In this document: positions 1 through 10,154 of the stretch, piece by piece
Layout: each line of letters opens with the position of its first letter
Numbering within the stretch: position 1 is the stretch's first letter
From: Jiella avicenniae
GTDB taxonomy: Bacteria > Pseudomonadota > Alphaproteobacteria > Rhizobiales > Rhizobiaceae
Reading direction: 5' to 3'
Length of the DNA: 64,000 nt
NCBI RefSeq assembly: GCF_021390325.1
Contig: NZ_JAJUWU010000010.1
Location: 1 to 64,000, forward strand
The notes under the pieces: model-generated
What the model saw: the letters and a program-made list of their open reading frames with translations, nothing else
Told to the model about the DNA's origin: nothing
Databases searched by the model: none
Translations under genes and position numbers: made by a program

Positions 1-5
1 GCCAG

Positions 6-57
6 CCTGTGGACTTGTGGACAGCCGCTCACCGCGCCTGACCACAGGGTCCACAGG
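6..57. repeat. short inverted repeat
   Basis: The 9-base arm CCTGTGGAC at 6-14 is repeated in inverted orientation as GTCCACAGG at 49-57. A second TTGTGGACA lies beside the left arm. The function is unknown. It could be part of a terminator or of a genome-wide palindromic element cut by the window edge. Confidence 0.4.
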
Positions 58-450
58 GCCAAACCAAAAACAGAAGCGGACATTTCGTGTGCTATCAAAA
101 ACGGACAACTTGAAACGCTAGCGACAGTCGGACGCTTGCAGCGAGCGTGGCTTTCGCCCTCACGGAGATCGAAACCGCATCGAATGCATGGTCGAACGCC
201 GAAGCAGGCGAGCCGCGTCGCCACCGGAAACGAAAAGGCGGCCTCGTCCGTCGCGTCCTTTGCTGCGTCGCCGCCTCGCGCGTCTGGCTGCGAGACCGTG
301 TTTGACGGGCCAAGGCAAAATTCCGGACCATGCGAGGCCGCCGTCGAGCAGTGCATGAGTTTGGTTGCCCAAGTCGTTCTGCAGATAGGATGTTAGGAGA
401 ATCTTGAAACTCTCCCCTTATCTCTCGAAAAGAACGATGAAAGCAGTAAA
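58..450. other. gene-free stretch upstream of the che operon
   Basis: No reading frame here resembles a protein family; the open frames are arginine/serine-rich and uninformative. The stretch becomes AT-richer close to 400-450, just before the first chemotaxis gene, so it probably carries that operon's promoter. No specific -35/-10 pair could be assigned with confidence. Confidence 0.4.
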
Positions 451-777
451 ATGAAACAAGCCGAACAAGTCAAAATTGTAAGTTTACCTGACGAAATTCG
501 ACCGTTCGAGCTTGCCGGCGACTGCAATATCCGCAATGCCGCCGACATTGCTGAGAGATTGCAGCAGCGCACCGGCGATATTCTCATCGATGCACGTGGA
601 TTGACGGGCGTCGATGTCGCAGTCCTCCAACTTCTCGTCTCGGCGCGCAAATCGACCGCCGCCAGGGGCTGCTCCATGCGGGTCGTGGCGGAATCGGCGG
701 GCACCCTGCGCACGGCCGTCGACAGGGCCGGGCTGGGTTCGACGTTCCGCGACGTTCTGGTTCCCGATCTTCCGTAA
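451..777 (+). CDS. STAS-domain protein heading the chemotaxis operon
   Basis: This 108-residue protein is a single STAS domain, the fold of anti-sigma-factor antagonists such as SpoIIAA. It reads RPFELAGDCNIRNAADIAERL at the N-terminal strand-helix and ILIDARGLTGVDVAVLQLL around the usual phosphorylation loop. The serine normally phosphorylated in SpoIIAA-type proteins (DSSG) is absent; Val56-Ala57 occupy the site. That argues against a classical phospho-switch and for a docking or scaffolding role. The gene sits 131 bases upstream of cheY in the same orientation and is probably the first gene of the che operon. The ATG start has only a weak upstream purine stretch. The STAS assignment is firm; the function is inferred from position. 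Confidence 0.8.
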   Translation: MKQAEQVKIVSLPDEIRPFELAGDCNIRNAADIAERLQQRTGDILIDARGLTGVDVAVLQLLVSARKSTAARGCSMRVVAESAGTLRTAVDRAGLGSTFRDVLVPDLP

Positions 778-908
778 TCTCTCGTCCCCCCGCAGCCAGC
801 TGATCGGCAAGCCAGTCGGCCGCCGACGAGCATGAGCGGGAATCCTCTGCGCCGGGCTCGGCCGGCCGTGGGGGAAAGATTTCACGCCTTCATTCTTTGG
901 AGCTTCTC

Positions 909-1277
909 ATGAGCAAGACGATCTTGATGGTCGACGACTCGGCTTCGGTCCGGCAGATGGTCGGCATGACGCTCAAGCAGGCCGGCTACAGCGTCGTCGA
1001 AGCCTGCGATGGTCGCGAGGCGTTGCAGAAGGCCGGCGCCAATCGGGTCGACGCCGTCATCACCGACCTCAACATGCCGGGCATGGATGGACTATCCTTC
1101 ATCCGCGCATATCGGACGACGCCGGCGAGCAGCGGCGTGCCGATCGTCTTCCTGACGACCGAATCCGACGAGGGCCTCAAGGCGCAGGCCAAGCAGGCCG
1201 GCGCCACCGGCTGGATGGTCAAGCCCTTCAAGCCGGATCAGCTTCTCGCGATCATGCGCAAGGTCGTCGGCGCATGA
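909..1277 (+). CDS. cheY: chemotaxis response regulator CheY
   Basis: This is a single receiver domain of 122 residues with no output domain, as expected for CheY. Acidic residues D9-D10, phosphoacceptor Asp53 (TDLNMPGMDG), the switch Thr in FLTTES and the conserved Lys in MVKPFKPDQL are all present. It would receive phosphate from the CheA encoded next and signal to the flagellar motor or another target. The ATG at 909 is preferred over an in-frame TTG at 897 because GGAG at 899-902 is correctly spaced for it. The stop overlaps the cheA start by four bases (ATGA), indicating translational coupling. Confidence 0.93.
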   Translation: MSKTILMVDDSASVRQMVGMTLKQAGYSVVEACDGREALQKAGANRVDAVITDLNMPGMDGLSFIRAYRTTPASSGVPIVFLTTESDEGLKAQAKQAGATGWMVKPFKPDQLLAIMRKVVGA

Positions 1278-3343
1278 GCGATCTCGATCCCGCGGAGGTT
1301 TTTCGCCAGGAAGCCGGCGATCTCATCGAGACGCTGGAGGAGGCGCTTCTCGATCTGGAAAAACGCCCCGACGACCGCGAACTCGTCGGCCTGGCGTTTC
1401 GCGCCCTGCATACGCTCAAGGGTTCCGGGGCGATGTTCGGCTTCGTCGCGGTGTCCGAGTTCATTCATGAGTTCGAAACGGCGTTCGATCGTGTCCGCAA
1501 GGGGGAAGCTGCGGCCGACCGGCGGCTGATCGCGGCGGCCCTCGATGCGCGCGATCACGTCGCCCGGCTCATCGACGATCCCGACGTGGATCCGGCACGC
1601 GGCGCGGCGATCCTCGCCGCCCTGAAGGTGGCGGTGAATGGCGAAGCGCCGGCGGTCGAGGCATCGCGGCCCGGCGCGGCGGCGGGTGTCGGCGGAGCGG
1701 TTTCGTCCGCCCCGTCCGGCTGGCACGTGCGCTTCCGGCTTCCTGCCGATGCCCTGACGCTCGGCACGAACCCGCTGCTTCTCCTCGACGAGTTGCGCGA
1801 GCTCGGACCCTGCGAGGTGGTTGCCGACATCGACGACGTTCCGCCGCTCGACCGGATCGAGCCGCAGTATTGCCATCTCGCCTGGGACGTGACGCTGAAG
1901 GCCGAGGTGCCGCAGGAGGCCGTCGACGACGTCTTCCTCTTCGTGCGCGACGACATGGAACTGACCATCGAGCCGCTCGCGGTCGACGCGAAGCGACCCG
2001 GCCCGAGTGAAGGCCTGCAGACGCATCCGGCCGCGCCCGGCAAACGGAGCGACGTCGCGCAGGACAGCCCGCTCGGCGAAGCAAGCCCGGCATCGCTCGA
2101 CCTCCCGATCGCGGAAGGTCCCGCGGCGCGATCCTCGCCCGCCAAGGTCGAGCGCAACGCGACGCTGCGCGTTCCGGCGGAACGGCTCGACGAATTGATG
2201 GACCGGGTGGGCGAACTGGTCATCGCCCAGGCGCGGCTCAGCCAGCTTGCCGACGCGATCCACGATCCCTCGCTGGTCAACGTGGCCGAAGAGATCGAAC
2301 GGCTCACGGCGAGCCTGCGCGACACCACGATGGGCACCCGCATGGTGCCGATCGGCTCGCTGTTCGGGCGATTCCGCCGTCTCGTCCACGATCTTTCGGA
2401 AGAACTCGGCAAGCCGATCAACTTCGTCACCGCGGGCGAGGACACGGAACTCGACAAGACGGTGATCGAGCAGCTCGCCGATCCGCTCGTCCATCTCATC
2501 CGCAACTCCGTCGACCACGGGCTCGAAAGCCCCGAACGACGCGCCGAGGCGGACAAGACGGCGACGGGCACGTTGCGGCTGTCGGCGAGCCATCGCGGCG
2601 CCGAGGTCGCCATAACCGTCTCCGACGACGGCGCGGGATTGAACGGCGAGCGGATTCGCCGGCGGGCCGAGGAAGCCGGCCTGCTGTCGCCCGGCCAGTC
2701 GATCTCCGACGGCGAACTCCATCGGATGATCTTCCAGCCGGGATTTTCGACCGCCGCGCAAGTGACGTCGCTGTCCGGCCGCGGGGTCGGCATGGACGTG
2801 GTCAAGCGGACGATCGACGGCCTGCGCGGTTCGATCGACGTCGACACCTGGCCGGGCAAGGGAACGACGGTCACCCTGCACCTCCCGTTGACCCTCGCCA
2901 TCATCGACGGGCTGCTGGTGCGCGTCGGCGCCGACCGTTACACGATCCCGCTCGCGGCGGTGGAAGAGTGCCTGGAGCTGCCCGACGGAACCGACACCGA
3001 CGGCCGTGGCCGCAGCTTCCTCAATCTGCGCGGCGATCTCGTTCCCTTCCTCAAGCTGCGGACCCTCTTCGATGCCGAAGGCGAGCCGGACCCCTTCCAG
3101 AAGGTGGTCGTCGTCGCTTCCGACACCACCCGCGTCGGCCTCGTCGTCGACGAGATCATCGGCAACAACCAGACGGTGATCAAGCAGTTGTCGCGGCTGC
3201 ATTCGGGCGTGAAGACCTTCTCCGGCGCGACGATCCTCGGCGACGGCACCGTCGCCCTGATCCTCGACGTCATGAACCTCGTCACCTTCGGTCAGAGGAT
3301 CGAGGAGCGGCGGCGCGCCGAGACGCTCGGGAGGGCCGCATGA
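1274..3343 (+). CDS. cheA: chemotaxis histidine kinase CheA
   Basis: This 689-residue kinase has the full CheA order. The HPt domain carries phosphorylatable His46 in ALHTLKGSG. A middle region follows (about 150-220, possibly the CheY/CheB-binding P2 segment), then an Ala/Pro-rich linker. The dimerization helix starts near 300. The ATPase has N-box LIRNSVDHGLE, G1 DDGAGLN and G2 SGRGVGMDVVK. The C-terminal CheW-like regulatory domain runs from about 550 to 685. It autophosphorylates under receptor control and passes phosphate to CheY and CheB. It overlaps cheY upstream and cheW downstream by four bases each, so the three are one coupled transcript. All catalytic boxes look intact. Confidence 0.96.
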   Translation: MSDLDPAEVFRQEAGDLIETLEEALLDLEKRPDDRELVGLAFRALHTLKGSGAMFGFVAVSEFIHEFETAFDRVRKGEAAADRRLIAAALDARDHVARLIDDPDVDPARGAAILAALKVAVNGEAPAVEASRPGAAAGVGGAVSSAPSGWHVRFRLPADALTLGTNPLLLLDELRELGPCEVVADIDDVPPLDRIEPQYCHLAWDVTLKAEVPQEAVDDVFLFVRDDMELTIEPLAVDAKRPGPSEGLQTHPAAPGKRSDVAQDSPLGEASPASLDLPIAEGPAARSSPAKVERNATLRVPAERLDELMDRVGELVIAQARLSQLADAIHDPSLVNVAEEIERLTASLRDTTMGTRMVPIGSLFGRFRRLVHDLSEELGKPINFVTAGEDTELDKTVIEQLADPLVHLIRNSVDHGLESPERRAEADKTATGTLRLSASHRGAEVAITVSDDGAGLNGERIRRRAEEAGLLSPGQSISDGELHRMIFQPGFSTAAQVTSLSGRGVGMDVVKRTIDGLRGSIDVDTWPGKGTTVTLHLPLTLAIIDGLLVRVGADRYTIPLAAVEECLELPDGTDTDGRGRSFLNLRGDLVPFLKLRTLFDAEGEPDPFQKVVVVASDTTRVGLVVDEIIGNNQTVIKQLSRLHSGVKTFSGATILGDGTVALILDVMNLVTFGQRIEERRRAETLGRAA

Positions 3344-3819
3344 GCGACGGCCAGGAGACCAAAGGAATGCATGCCCTGACGATCCGGCTCCAGGACGAGA
3401 TGTTCGCGCTCGAAGCGACGAACGTTCGCGAGATCCTCGACCCGGTGCCGATTACCCGCGTGCCGAACGCCGGCGACTTCGTCGGCGGGCTCATCAACGT
3501 CCGCGGCAGCGTCGTGCCGCTCGCCGATTTGAGGGTGAGCTTCGGAATGGACCGCCCGCCGCCGGACGGCGACACCCGGATCGTCGTCATGGAGATCGAT
3601 CTCGACGGCGAGCCGATGGTGGCCGGGATCCTCGCCGACAAGGTCTACGACGTGACCGACATCACCGCCGCCTCGATCGAGGAGGCGCCCAGGGTCGGCA
3701 TGCGCTGGCCGGCCGAATTCGTGCGCGGCATCGGCCGGCGCGACGATCAATTCGTGATCATACCGAACATGCAACAAATCTTCGGCGCGAGAGCGAACCT
3801 CGCCCCCGAAACCCACTGA
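3340..3819 (+). CDS. cheW: chemotaxis adaptor CheW (first copy)
   Basis: This 159-residue protein is one CheW domain, the SH3-like adaptor that bridges chemoreceptors and CheA. Typical segments are VREILDPVPITRVPNAGDF, then GLINVRGSVVPLADLR with the conserved Arg-Gly, and a C-terminal EFVRGIGRRDDQF. The ATG at 3340 overlaps the cheA stop by four bases, which fixes the start over much longer upstream openings in this frame. A receptor gene follows 12 bases later. A second CheW is encoded after the receptor; the two are clearly divergent, so they may serve different receptor or CheA partners. Confidence 0.93.
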   Translation: MSDGQETKGMHALTIRLQDEMFALEATNVREILDPVPITRVPNAGDFVGGLINVRGSVVPLADLRVSFGMDRPPPDGDTRIVVMEIDLDGEPMVAGILADKVYDVTDITAASIEEAPRVGMRWPAEFVRGIGRRDDQFVIIPNMQQIFGARANLAPETH

Positions 3820-3831
3820 AAGGACATCTCG

Positions 3832-5559
3832 GTGAAGCTCTCACTCAAGGCGAAGTTCGCCAGTGCATTCGGAATCATGCTTTTGCTGATCGTTGCGCTC
3901 GCGGCGGTCGCGATCATCCAGATGCAGCAGATCAACAGCAAGTCGACGGAGATCGCGCAGAACTGGCTGCCCAGCGTCGACACGGTCAATCGGATCAATA
4001 CGACCACCTCCGACTACCGCATCCTCGAGTTCAAGCACGTGGTGTCGACGAACCCGCAGGACATGCAGGCGGCGGAGACGCAACTGAAGGAGACGGCCAG
4101 TCGTCTTTCGGATTTGCGGGAACACTACGAAAAGCTGATCTCGTCCCAGGAAGAACGGAGCCTCTACGACGAATTCAGTCAAAAGTACGAAAACTACCTC
4201 GCCAGCAGCGGCAGGATGCTCGAATATTCCCGGCGCAACGAGAACGAGCAGGCGGCCAGGTTGCTGGACCAGTCGGGCGAGATCTACAATTCCTTCTCCG
4301 ACGACCTGACCAAGCTCGTCGACATGAATTCCGAGGGAAGCCGCGCCGCCAGCGACGCCGGCGACGCCAACTATGCCCAGGCGCAGACGACCATCTTTTC
4401 CGTCGTGGCGGCCGCACTGCTGCTCGGCATCGGAACGGCTGTCTTCCTGACGCGCAACGTCCTGCGCGCTCTCGGCGGAGAGCCCGACTATGCCCGCGAG
4501 GTCATTCGCGACATCGCCGGCGGCAATCTCACCGTCCAGGTCGCGACCCGCAAGGGCGACAACGACAGCCTGCTCGCAGCGGCCCGCGACATGGTCGCCA
4601 AGCTCGAGAGCATCATCACCGACGTCGCCGGTTCGGCCCGCAACGTCTCTTCCGGCAGCCAGGAGATGTCGGCCGCATCCGAGCAGTTGAGCCAGGGTGC
4701 GACCGAGCAGGCCTCCTCGACCGAAGAAGCGTCTTCGTCGATGGAAGAGATGGCTTCGAACATCAAGCAGAACGCCGACAATGCCCTGCAGACGGAAACG
4801 ATCGCGCGGCAGTCCGCCCAGAACGCCCAGGCCAGCGGCGAAGCCGTCGGCAAGGCCGTGAAGGCCATGGAGACGATCGCCGAAAAGATCCTGGTGGTCC
4901 AGGAGATCGCCCGCCAGACCGACCTTCTCGCCCTCAATGCGGCGGTCGAGGCGGCTCGGGCCGGCGAGCACGGCCGCGGTTTCGCCGTGGTGGCGTCGGA
5001 AGTCCGCAAGCTCGCCGAGCGCAGCCAGGCGGCCGCCCAGCAGATCTCCGGCCTGTCCGGCGATACGGTGAAGGCGGCGCAGCAGGCGGGCGAGATGCTG
5101 ACGAAGCTCGTCCCCGACATTCAGCGCACGGCCGAACTCGTCTCGGAGATCTCCAATGCCAGCCGCGAGCAGAATGCCGGCGCCGCACAGATCAACATGG
5201 CGATCCAGCAGCTCGACAAGGTGACCCAGCAGAACACTTCGGCCGCCGAGGAAATGGCGTCGACCTCGGAAGAGCTGGCAGGCCAGGCCGACCAGTTGCA
5301 GCAGGCCATCGCATACTTCCGGCTCAATCACTCCGGCCTGGCCAATGCGGAGGCTCCGGCACCGGCCAGGACGCAGCCTTCGAGGAAGACCTCCGGCCTC
5401 GGCGTTGCCGACATGCATGAGGCCATCCGCGTCGCCGCTCCGGCCATGTCGGGCTTCAAGCAGGCTTCGAAGGCCAAGGGTGGTGGCTTCGACCTCGACC
5501 TCGACGATGGCGGGGACGAACTGGACAGCCGCTTCTCGCGCAGCGGTCGAGCCGCCTGA
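3832..5559 (+). CDS. methyl-accepting chemotaxis protein, four-helix-bundle sensor
   Basis: This 575-residue transmembrane chemoreceptor has TM1 at about 12-30, a helical periplasmic sensor of the 4HB_MCP type at about 31-185, TM2 at about 187-206 and a HAMP-like segment at about 207-265. The long cytoplasmic coiled coil has the highly conserved tip [20 protein letters not shown] followed by [17 protein letters not shown]. The Asp/Gly-rich tail lacks the C-terminal NWETF-like pentapeptide used to tether CheR in E. coli. The start is GTG at 3832 with AAGGA upstream. As the only receptor in this operon it probably defines the input of the pathway. The ligand cannot be read from the sequence. 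Confidence 0.93.
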   Translation: MKLSLKAKFASAFGIMLLLIVALAAVAIIQMQQINSKSTEIAQNWLPSVDTVNRINTTTSDYRILEFKHVVSTNPQDMQAAETQLKETASRLSDLREHYEKLISSQEERSLYDEFSQKYENYLASSGRMLEYSRRNENEQAARLLDQSGEIYNSFSDDLTKLVDMNSEGSRAASDAGDANYAQAQTTIFSVVAAALLLGIGTAVFLTRNVLRALGGEPDYAREVIRDIAGGNLTVQVATRKGDNDSLLAAARDMVAKLESIITDVAGSARNVSSGSQEMSAASEQLSQGATEQASSTEEASSSMEEMASNIKQNADNALQTETIARQSAQNAQASGEAVGKAVKAMETIAEKILVVQEIARQTDLLALNAAVEAARAGEHGRGFAVVASEVRKLAERSQAAAQQISGLSGDTVKAAQQAGEMLTKLVPDIQRTAELVSEISNASREQNAGAAQINMAIQQLDKVTQQNTSAAEEMASTSEELAGQADQLQQAIAYFRLNHSGLANAEAPAPARTQPSRKTSGLGVADMHEAIRVAAPAMSGFKQASKAKGGGFDLDLDDGGDELDSRFSRSGRAA

Positions 5560-5632
5560 GCCGAGCCCGATTGCCGCCTGCCCCTCGTTTCAGACCGGGG
5601 CGCGCGGCAGCTCAACCGAAAAGGAGCGTGAG

Positions 5633-6100
5633 ATGGCCGAGCGCACACAATACGTGACCCTGGGCGTTGGCGACAGCCTGTTCGCGATCCCGGTCGCCCG
5701 TGTCCAGGAAATCCTCGAGCCGCAGCCGCTGGCACGGATGCCGCGGGCACCGGCCGACTTCCTCGGGGTCATCGACGTCCGCGGCCAGGGCGTCCCGGTG
5801 ACCGACCTGCGCCTGCGCCTTGCGATGCAGCCCGCCGAGGACACGCTCGACACCCGCGTCATCGTGCTCGAGGTCGAGATCGACGGGGGGAGGCGCAAGG
5901 TCGCGCTGAGAGCCGACCGGGTCTTCGAGGTGGCCGAACTCGACGATGGTTCGCTCGAGCCGCCGGTGCGGATGGGAACGCGCTGGCAGGCCGACTGCGT
6001 CGCCGGGGTCGGTCGGCGCAACGGCGCCTTCGTCACGGTCTTCGACCTCGATCGCCTGTTCGCCATGGACGGCGAGGCGGTGGGGGAAGTCGCCGCCTAG
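5633..6100 (+). CDS. cheW: chemotaxis adaptor CheW (second copy)
   Basis: This is a second CheW-domain protein of 155 residues. Diagnostic segments are VARVQEILEPQPLARMPRAP, GVIDVRGQGVPVTDLRLRL and the closing FVTVFDLDRLF. A clear AAGGAG at 5621-5626 lies seven bases before the ATG. It sits between the receptor and cheR, so the operon encodes two CheW adaptors for one CheA. The sequences differ enough that recent duplication is unlikely. It probably helps assemble the receptor-kinase array. Confidence 0.92.
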   Translation: MAERTQYVTLGVGDSLFAIPVARVQEILEPQPLARMPRAPADFLGVIDVRGQGVPVTDLRLRLAMQPAEDTLDTRVIVLEVEIDGGRRKVALRADRVFEVAELDDGSLEPPVRMGTRWQADCVAGVGRRNGAFVTVFDLDRLFAMDGEAVGEVAA

Positions 6101-6342
6101 AGCGCGATTCCGAACGCGGGACCTGCCTCTCGGGAGGATCATGCGCAAACGGGAAAATACAGCGGGATGACGAGCGGAGCTCATCTCGTCCCGCGCTGGC
6201 GGAGCCGGTCCGGCACGGAGCCGCTGTTCCGGGAGCTTTCCGGCACGGCCGCCGAGGGTCGGAGAGCGATGATGACGAATTGTCTGATGGTTCAGCTTTC
6301 GACTGCAAGGGATCGACGTCGACCCCGCGCCGTCGCCACGGG

Positions 6343-7242
6343 ATGACGAGAATGGCTCTTTCTTCTGCGGTCGTCGACACGGGGACCCGCGCTGCGCGGC
6401 CGCCGGTTCCGAGCGACCAGATCAGCGTGGCCGACTTCGGGCGGCTCGCGGACCTCGTCACGCGCAAGACGGGGATCAAGCTGCCCCCGGCGAAGCGGTT
6501 GATGATCGAGGGCCGGCTGCGCAAGCGCATGCGTGCCTGCAATCGCCCCAATCTCGACGCCTATTGTCGTTTCCTGTTCGATCAGGGCGGGCTCGAATCC
6601 GAGATCGTTCACCTGATCGACGTGGTGACCACCAACAAGACGGATTTCTTCCGCGAGCCCGAGCATCTCCATTTCATGGAGAATCACATGGTGGACGCCC
6701 TTCTGTCGCAGACCCGGCCGCGCCCGCTGCTCAAGGTCTGGAGCGCGGCGAGTTCCAACGGCGCCGAAGCCTGGTCGATCACAATGGTGCTCGAAGACAT
6801 CGCCCGCAAGCGACGGACCTTCAACTACGCGATCCTCGGCACGGACATTTCGACCGTCGTCCTCGAACAGGCCCGCCGGGCGGTCTATCCGGTCGAGGCG
6901 ATGGCGCCGGTCCCGGCCGACAAGCGCCAGCGCTACGTCATGGAGAGCCGCGTGCCGGAACTGCGCGGCGAGGTGCGGATCGTCCCGGAACTGCGCCGGC
7001 GCGTGCGCTTCGACCGGATGAACCTGATGGATACGCAATATCCCTATGATCGGGACGTGGACATCATCTTCCTGCGCAACGTTCTGATCTATTTCGACAA
7101 GGCCAATCAGGAAGCGGTCGTCTCCCGTCTCGTCGGCCATCTGCGCCGAGGCGGCTATCTCGTCGTCGGCCATTCCGAATCGATGGTCGTCAACGCGGCG
7201 GACGTTCGGCAGGTCGGGCCGACCGTCTTCCAGAAATCCTAG
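6343..7242 (+). CDS. cheR: chemotaxis protein methyltransferase CheR
   Basis: CheR transfers methyl groups from S-adenosylmethionine to glutamates of chemoreceptors. The small all-helical N-terminal domain is followed by a Rossmann methyltransferase domain with the SAM-binding stretch KVWSAASSNGAEAWSITMVL, ILGTDIS and the hallmark IIFLRNVLIYFD. The product is about 300 residues, normal for the family. The start is uncertain: ATG codons at 6343 and 6352 are both plausible, and an upstream in-frame TTG at 6280 would add a tail without family similarity. It lies nine bases before cheB, giving the operon a complete adaptation pair. Confidence 0.9.
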   Translation: MTRMALSSAVVDTGTRAARPPVPSDQISVADFGRLADLVTRKTGIKLPPAKRLMIEGRLRKRMRACNRPNLDAYCRFLFDQGGLESEIVHLIDVVTTNKTDFFREPEHLHFMENHMVDALLSQTRPRPLLKVWSAASSNGAEAWSITMVLEDIARKRRTFNYAILGTDISTVVLEQARRAVYPVEAMAPVPADKRQRYVMESRVPELRGEVRIVPELRRRVRFDRMNLMDTQYPYDRDVDIIFLRNVLIYFDKANQEAVVSRLVGHLRRGGYLVVGHSESMVVNAADVRQVGPTVFQKS

Positions 7243-7251
7243 GAGGGATCG

Positions 7252-8406
7252 ATGGCCAGCCAAGCCTCCAGGGACGGTGCCGGAAAGATCCGCGTCCTCA
7301 TCGTCGACGATTCCGCCTCGGTGCGCACCACCCTCAGCGCCATTCTTTCCGGCGATCCCGAGCTCGAGGTGATGGGCGCGGCGGCCGATCCCTATCTCGC
7401 GGCCGAGAAGATCCGCGCCCAGGTGCCGGACGTCCTGTTCCTCGACATCGAGATGCCGCGCATGGACGGTCTGACCTTCCTCAGGAAAATCATGGCGCAG
7501 CGCCCGATCCCGGTCGTCATCTGCTCGAGCCTCGCCACCGACAGATCCGACGTGATGATGGAGGCTCTGGCTGCCGGCGCCGTCGACGTGATCACCAAGC
7601 CACGGGTGGACACGGCGCAGTTCCTCAACGAGTCGCGCATGCTGATCTGCGACGTCGCCAAGGCGGCAGCGCATGCCAGGGTGCGCGCCGGCACCCGCCG
7701 TCAGCCGAAGATGGTGGTCGAGGCCAAGCACATGGCGGACGTCGTCGTTCCGCCGATTTCCGAAACCCGGACCGCCTCGCTGCGGCGCTCGATCCCGAGG
7801 ACGGAGCCGCTGGTCTGCATCGGAGCCTCGACCGGCGGTACGGAAGCGCTCGCCGCGGTTCTGACGCGGCTGCCGGCGGCGAGCCCTCCCATCCTGATCG
7901 TCCAGCACATGCCGGAAAAATTCACCGCCGCATTCGCCCGCCGGCTCGACGGCATCTGCCAGGTCGCGGTGAAGGAGGCGGCCGACGGCGATCTGCTGGT
8001 CGCCGGTCGCGTGCTGATCGCCCCCGGCAACCGGCACATGCTGCTGCGCCGGACCGGCAGCCGCTATACCGTCGCGATCGAGGAGGGCCCCTATGTCTGC
8101 CGCCATCGCCCGTCGGTGGACGTGCTCTTCCGCACGGCGGCGCAGAATGCCGGCGCCAACGCCATGGGTGTCCTGTTGACGGGTATGGGCGACGACGGCG
8201 CGAGGGGACTATCGGAAATGCGGGACATGGGGTCTCACACCGTCGCCCAGGACGAGGAGACGAGCATCGTCTTCGGGATGCCGCGCGAGGCGATCGAACT
8301 CGGAGCGGCCCGGAAGGTGCTTCCGCTGCACAAGGTCGCGGAAGAGATCCTCCGCCACTGCGCCGCGACCGCCCAGGCCCCCCACACCGTCCAGGCCGCA
8401 TCATGA
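7252..8406 (+). CDS. cheB: chemotaxis protein-glutamate methylesterase CheB
   Basis: This 384-residue protein has an N-terminal receiver domain with phosphoacceptor Asp65 ([11 protein letters not shown]) and a C-terminal methylesterase domain. The catalytic triad is visible as Ser in CIGASTGG, His in VQHMPEKF and Asp in [10 protein letters not shown]. It removes receptor methyl groups, and may deamidate glutamines, when phosphorylated by CheA. The start ATG follows AGGAGGG. The 3' end overlaps the next gene by four bases, so that gene is translationally coupled to cheB. No cheD or cheZ is found in the operon. Confidence 0.95.
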   Translation: MASQASRDGAGKIRVLIVDDSASVRTTLSAILSGDPELEVMGAAADPYLAAEKIRAQVPDVLFLDIEMPRMDGLTFLRKIMAQRPIPVVICSSLATDRSDVMMEALAAGAVDVITKPRVDTAQFLNESRMLICDVAKAAAHARVRAGTRRQPKMVVEAKHMADVVVPPISETRTASLRRSIPRTEPLVCIGASTGGTEALAAVLTRLPAASPPILIVQHMPEKFTAAFARRLDGICQVAVKEAADGDLLVAGRVLIAPGNRHMLLRRTGSRYTVAIEEGPYVCRHRPSVDVLFRTAAQNAGANAMGVLLTGMGDDGARGLSEMRDMGSHTVAQDEETSIVFGMPREAIELGAARKVLPLHKVAEEILRHCAATAQAPHTVQAAS

Positions 8407-10154
8407 GCGCGGTAGCCGCCATTTCCGACCGTCAGTCCGGCGACGACGGCTTCCGCGGTGCCGGCGCCCGTCCCTCGCCGCTGCTCGGACACCGGCAGAG
8501 GCTGAACGGCACGACCGCCGAGGTCGAACAGATCTTTCTCGGCATCGGCGAGCGCCTCGTCACCTGCGTCGGCATTCTCGGGGACATGCAATCGGCCTTC
8601 GGCGCCGTGACCACGGCCCATGACAGCCCGGAGCTCGCCTCGGCGGAAACCGCCATTCGCGCGCTCGTCGGCGAATGTCTCGGTCTCGTCGAGCGGCTGC
8701 AGCACGAGCGCTCGCTGATCGAGCGGCTGTCGCGGGCGCTGGCGGCGGCGGCCCCGCGGATCGACGAACTGCGACAGACTGTGGCGATGATCGCGGCGAT
8801 CGCAATCAATGCGCGGGTGACCGCCGCCGGCATGCGCGACCACGGCAATTCCGGACTGACCGTTTTCACCGACGACGTGCTCGAACTGTCGAAGCGCGCT
8901 TCGGCCGTGGTCGACGAGTTGCAGCAGGGACAGGTGCGGCTGCGCAAGCTTCTGGGCGATGCCTCGACCCGCAGCGAGACCTTCGAACGGAACTTCCGCA
9001 CCGCCACGCAGACCCTGAAGGAGCGGACCGAGGCCAATCTTCGCGGCGCCGTCGCCGAGCGCATCCAGGCCGGCAAGGTGGGATCGTCGGCAACGTCGGT
9101 CTCGCAGGAGATCGCCCAGGAGGTTGCCACCATCGTCGCGTCGATGCAGATCGGCGACAACACCCGCCAGCGTCTGGAGCACGTCACGGCTGCGCTCGCC
9201 ATCGCCGGCGACCATGCGGCGGCCCGGCCCGCGATCATGCGGCTGCAACTGGCGCAGCTTGCCGATAGCCGCGACCATCTCGTCTCGGAAACCAGCTATA
9301 TCCGCGACGCGATCCTGGTCTTGTCGCGCAGGATCGATCGTTCCTTCACCGCGCTGAAAGGCGAACTCGCCAAGGCCGGAGGAGCCGACCAGCCCGGCGC
9401 CCAGCGCCTTGCATCGGACGTTTGCGAGGCGGCTGCGGAACTGTCGCAGTCCGAAGCCGAGCACGCGCACGTCGACGCGCTCGCCCAGACGATCGGAGGC
9501 GACGTCGAATTGTTCAGGGCCTGTTCCGACGAGATGCGCACGCTCGAATTCGAGATGCGTCTGGTCAGCCTGAACACCGCCATCACCTGCTCCAATCTCG
9601 GCCGGGAGGGCAAGGCGCTCGGCGTCGTCTCTCTGCAGATGCGCGAACTGGTCGGCGAGATGGTGACGCGGTCGGAGGCCGTCGCGGGCGCGCTCTCCGA
9701 ACTCGGCACGATCGCCGCCGAACTCTCCGAGGTCCGAAGCGTTTCGGCCGAGCGCAGCATGGCGACGCTGGTCGCCGAGGCCGAGCGCAGTCTCGTCCTC
9801 CTGCAGACGGTCGACGGCCGACTGGAGACCGTCGGGACGGTCCTCAGCGAACTCGGCGAGAGGGTGGCGATGCTGACGTTCGACGCCGGGGCGGCGCTCG
9901 GCAGGCTGGACGGGCTCGTCGACGATCTGAGCGAGGTAGAGGCCGATCTGGCGATGGTCGCCGGCGACGAAGCGGAGGGCCTCGATGCGCCCTCGCAGGA
10001 CCATGCGGCTCTCTTCGCCGAACTTCGCGCGGCCTATACGATGGAGGCCGAGCGCCAGGTCCACGACGCCGTGCTCGGTGGCGATGGCCGGCCGGCGGCC
10101 GAAGCTGCCGGCATCGACGATGGCGCCGTCGACATCGATGCCATGCTGTTTTGA
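8403..10154 (+). CDS. soluble coiled-coil protein with receptor-hairpin-like segments
   Basis: This 583-residue, mostly helical protein has no signal peptide or membrane segment and closes the che operon through a four-base overlap with cheB. Two stretches resemble degenerate chemoreceptor signalling tips: about 125-165 ([19 protein letters not shown]...[13 protein letters not shown]) and about 380-418 ([20 protein letters not shown]...VSLQMREL). Between them, residues about 248-261 read [14 protein letters not shown], which has the Asp-x-x-x-Gln spacing of the CheZ phosphatase site (DLTGQ in CheZ). The C-terminus carries [16 protein letters not shown] chemoreceptor-like cytosolic hub or a CheY phosphatase are both possible. 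I do not recognise an experimentally characterised family. Confidence 0.75.
   Translation: MSAVAAISDRQSGDDGFRGAGARPSPLLGHRQRLNGTTAEVEQIFLGIGERLVTCVGILGDMQSAFGAVTTAHDSPELASAETAIRALVGECLGLVERLQHERSLIERLSRALAAAAPRIDELRQTVAMIAAIAINARVTAAGMRDHGNSGLTVFTDDVLELSKRASAVVDELQQGQVRLRKLLGDASTRSETFERNFRTATQTLKERTEANLRGAVAERIQAGKVGSSATSVSQEIAQEVATIVASMQIGDNTRQRLEHVTAALAIAGDHAAARPAIMRLQLAQLADSRDHLVSETSYIRDAILVLSRRIDRSFTALKGELAKAGGADQPGAQRLASDVCEAAAELSQSEAEHAHVDALAQTIGGDVELFRACSDEMRTLEFEMRLVSLNTAITCSNLGREGKALGVVSLQMRELVGEMVTRSEAVAGALSELGTIAAELSEVRSVSAERSMATLVAEAERSLVLLQTVDGRLETVGTVLSELGERVAMLTFDAGAALGRLDGLVDDLSEVEADLAMVAGDEAEGLDAPSQDHAALFAELRAAYTMEAERQVHDAVLGGDGRPAAEAAGIDDGAVDIDAMLF

Noticed and set aside
1-60. 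Possible replication origin suggested by TGTGGAC/GTCCACA strings
   Set aside because: No cluster of TTATCCACA boxes, no AT-rich unwinding element and no neighbouring dnaA, hemE or parAB genes.
1238-3202. Long minus-strand open frame opposite cheA
   Set aside because: It mirrors cheA codons, encodes an Arg/Asp/Val-rich artefact and has no family features; high GC creates such shadow frames.
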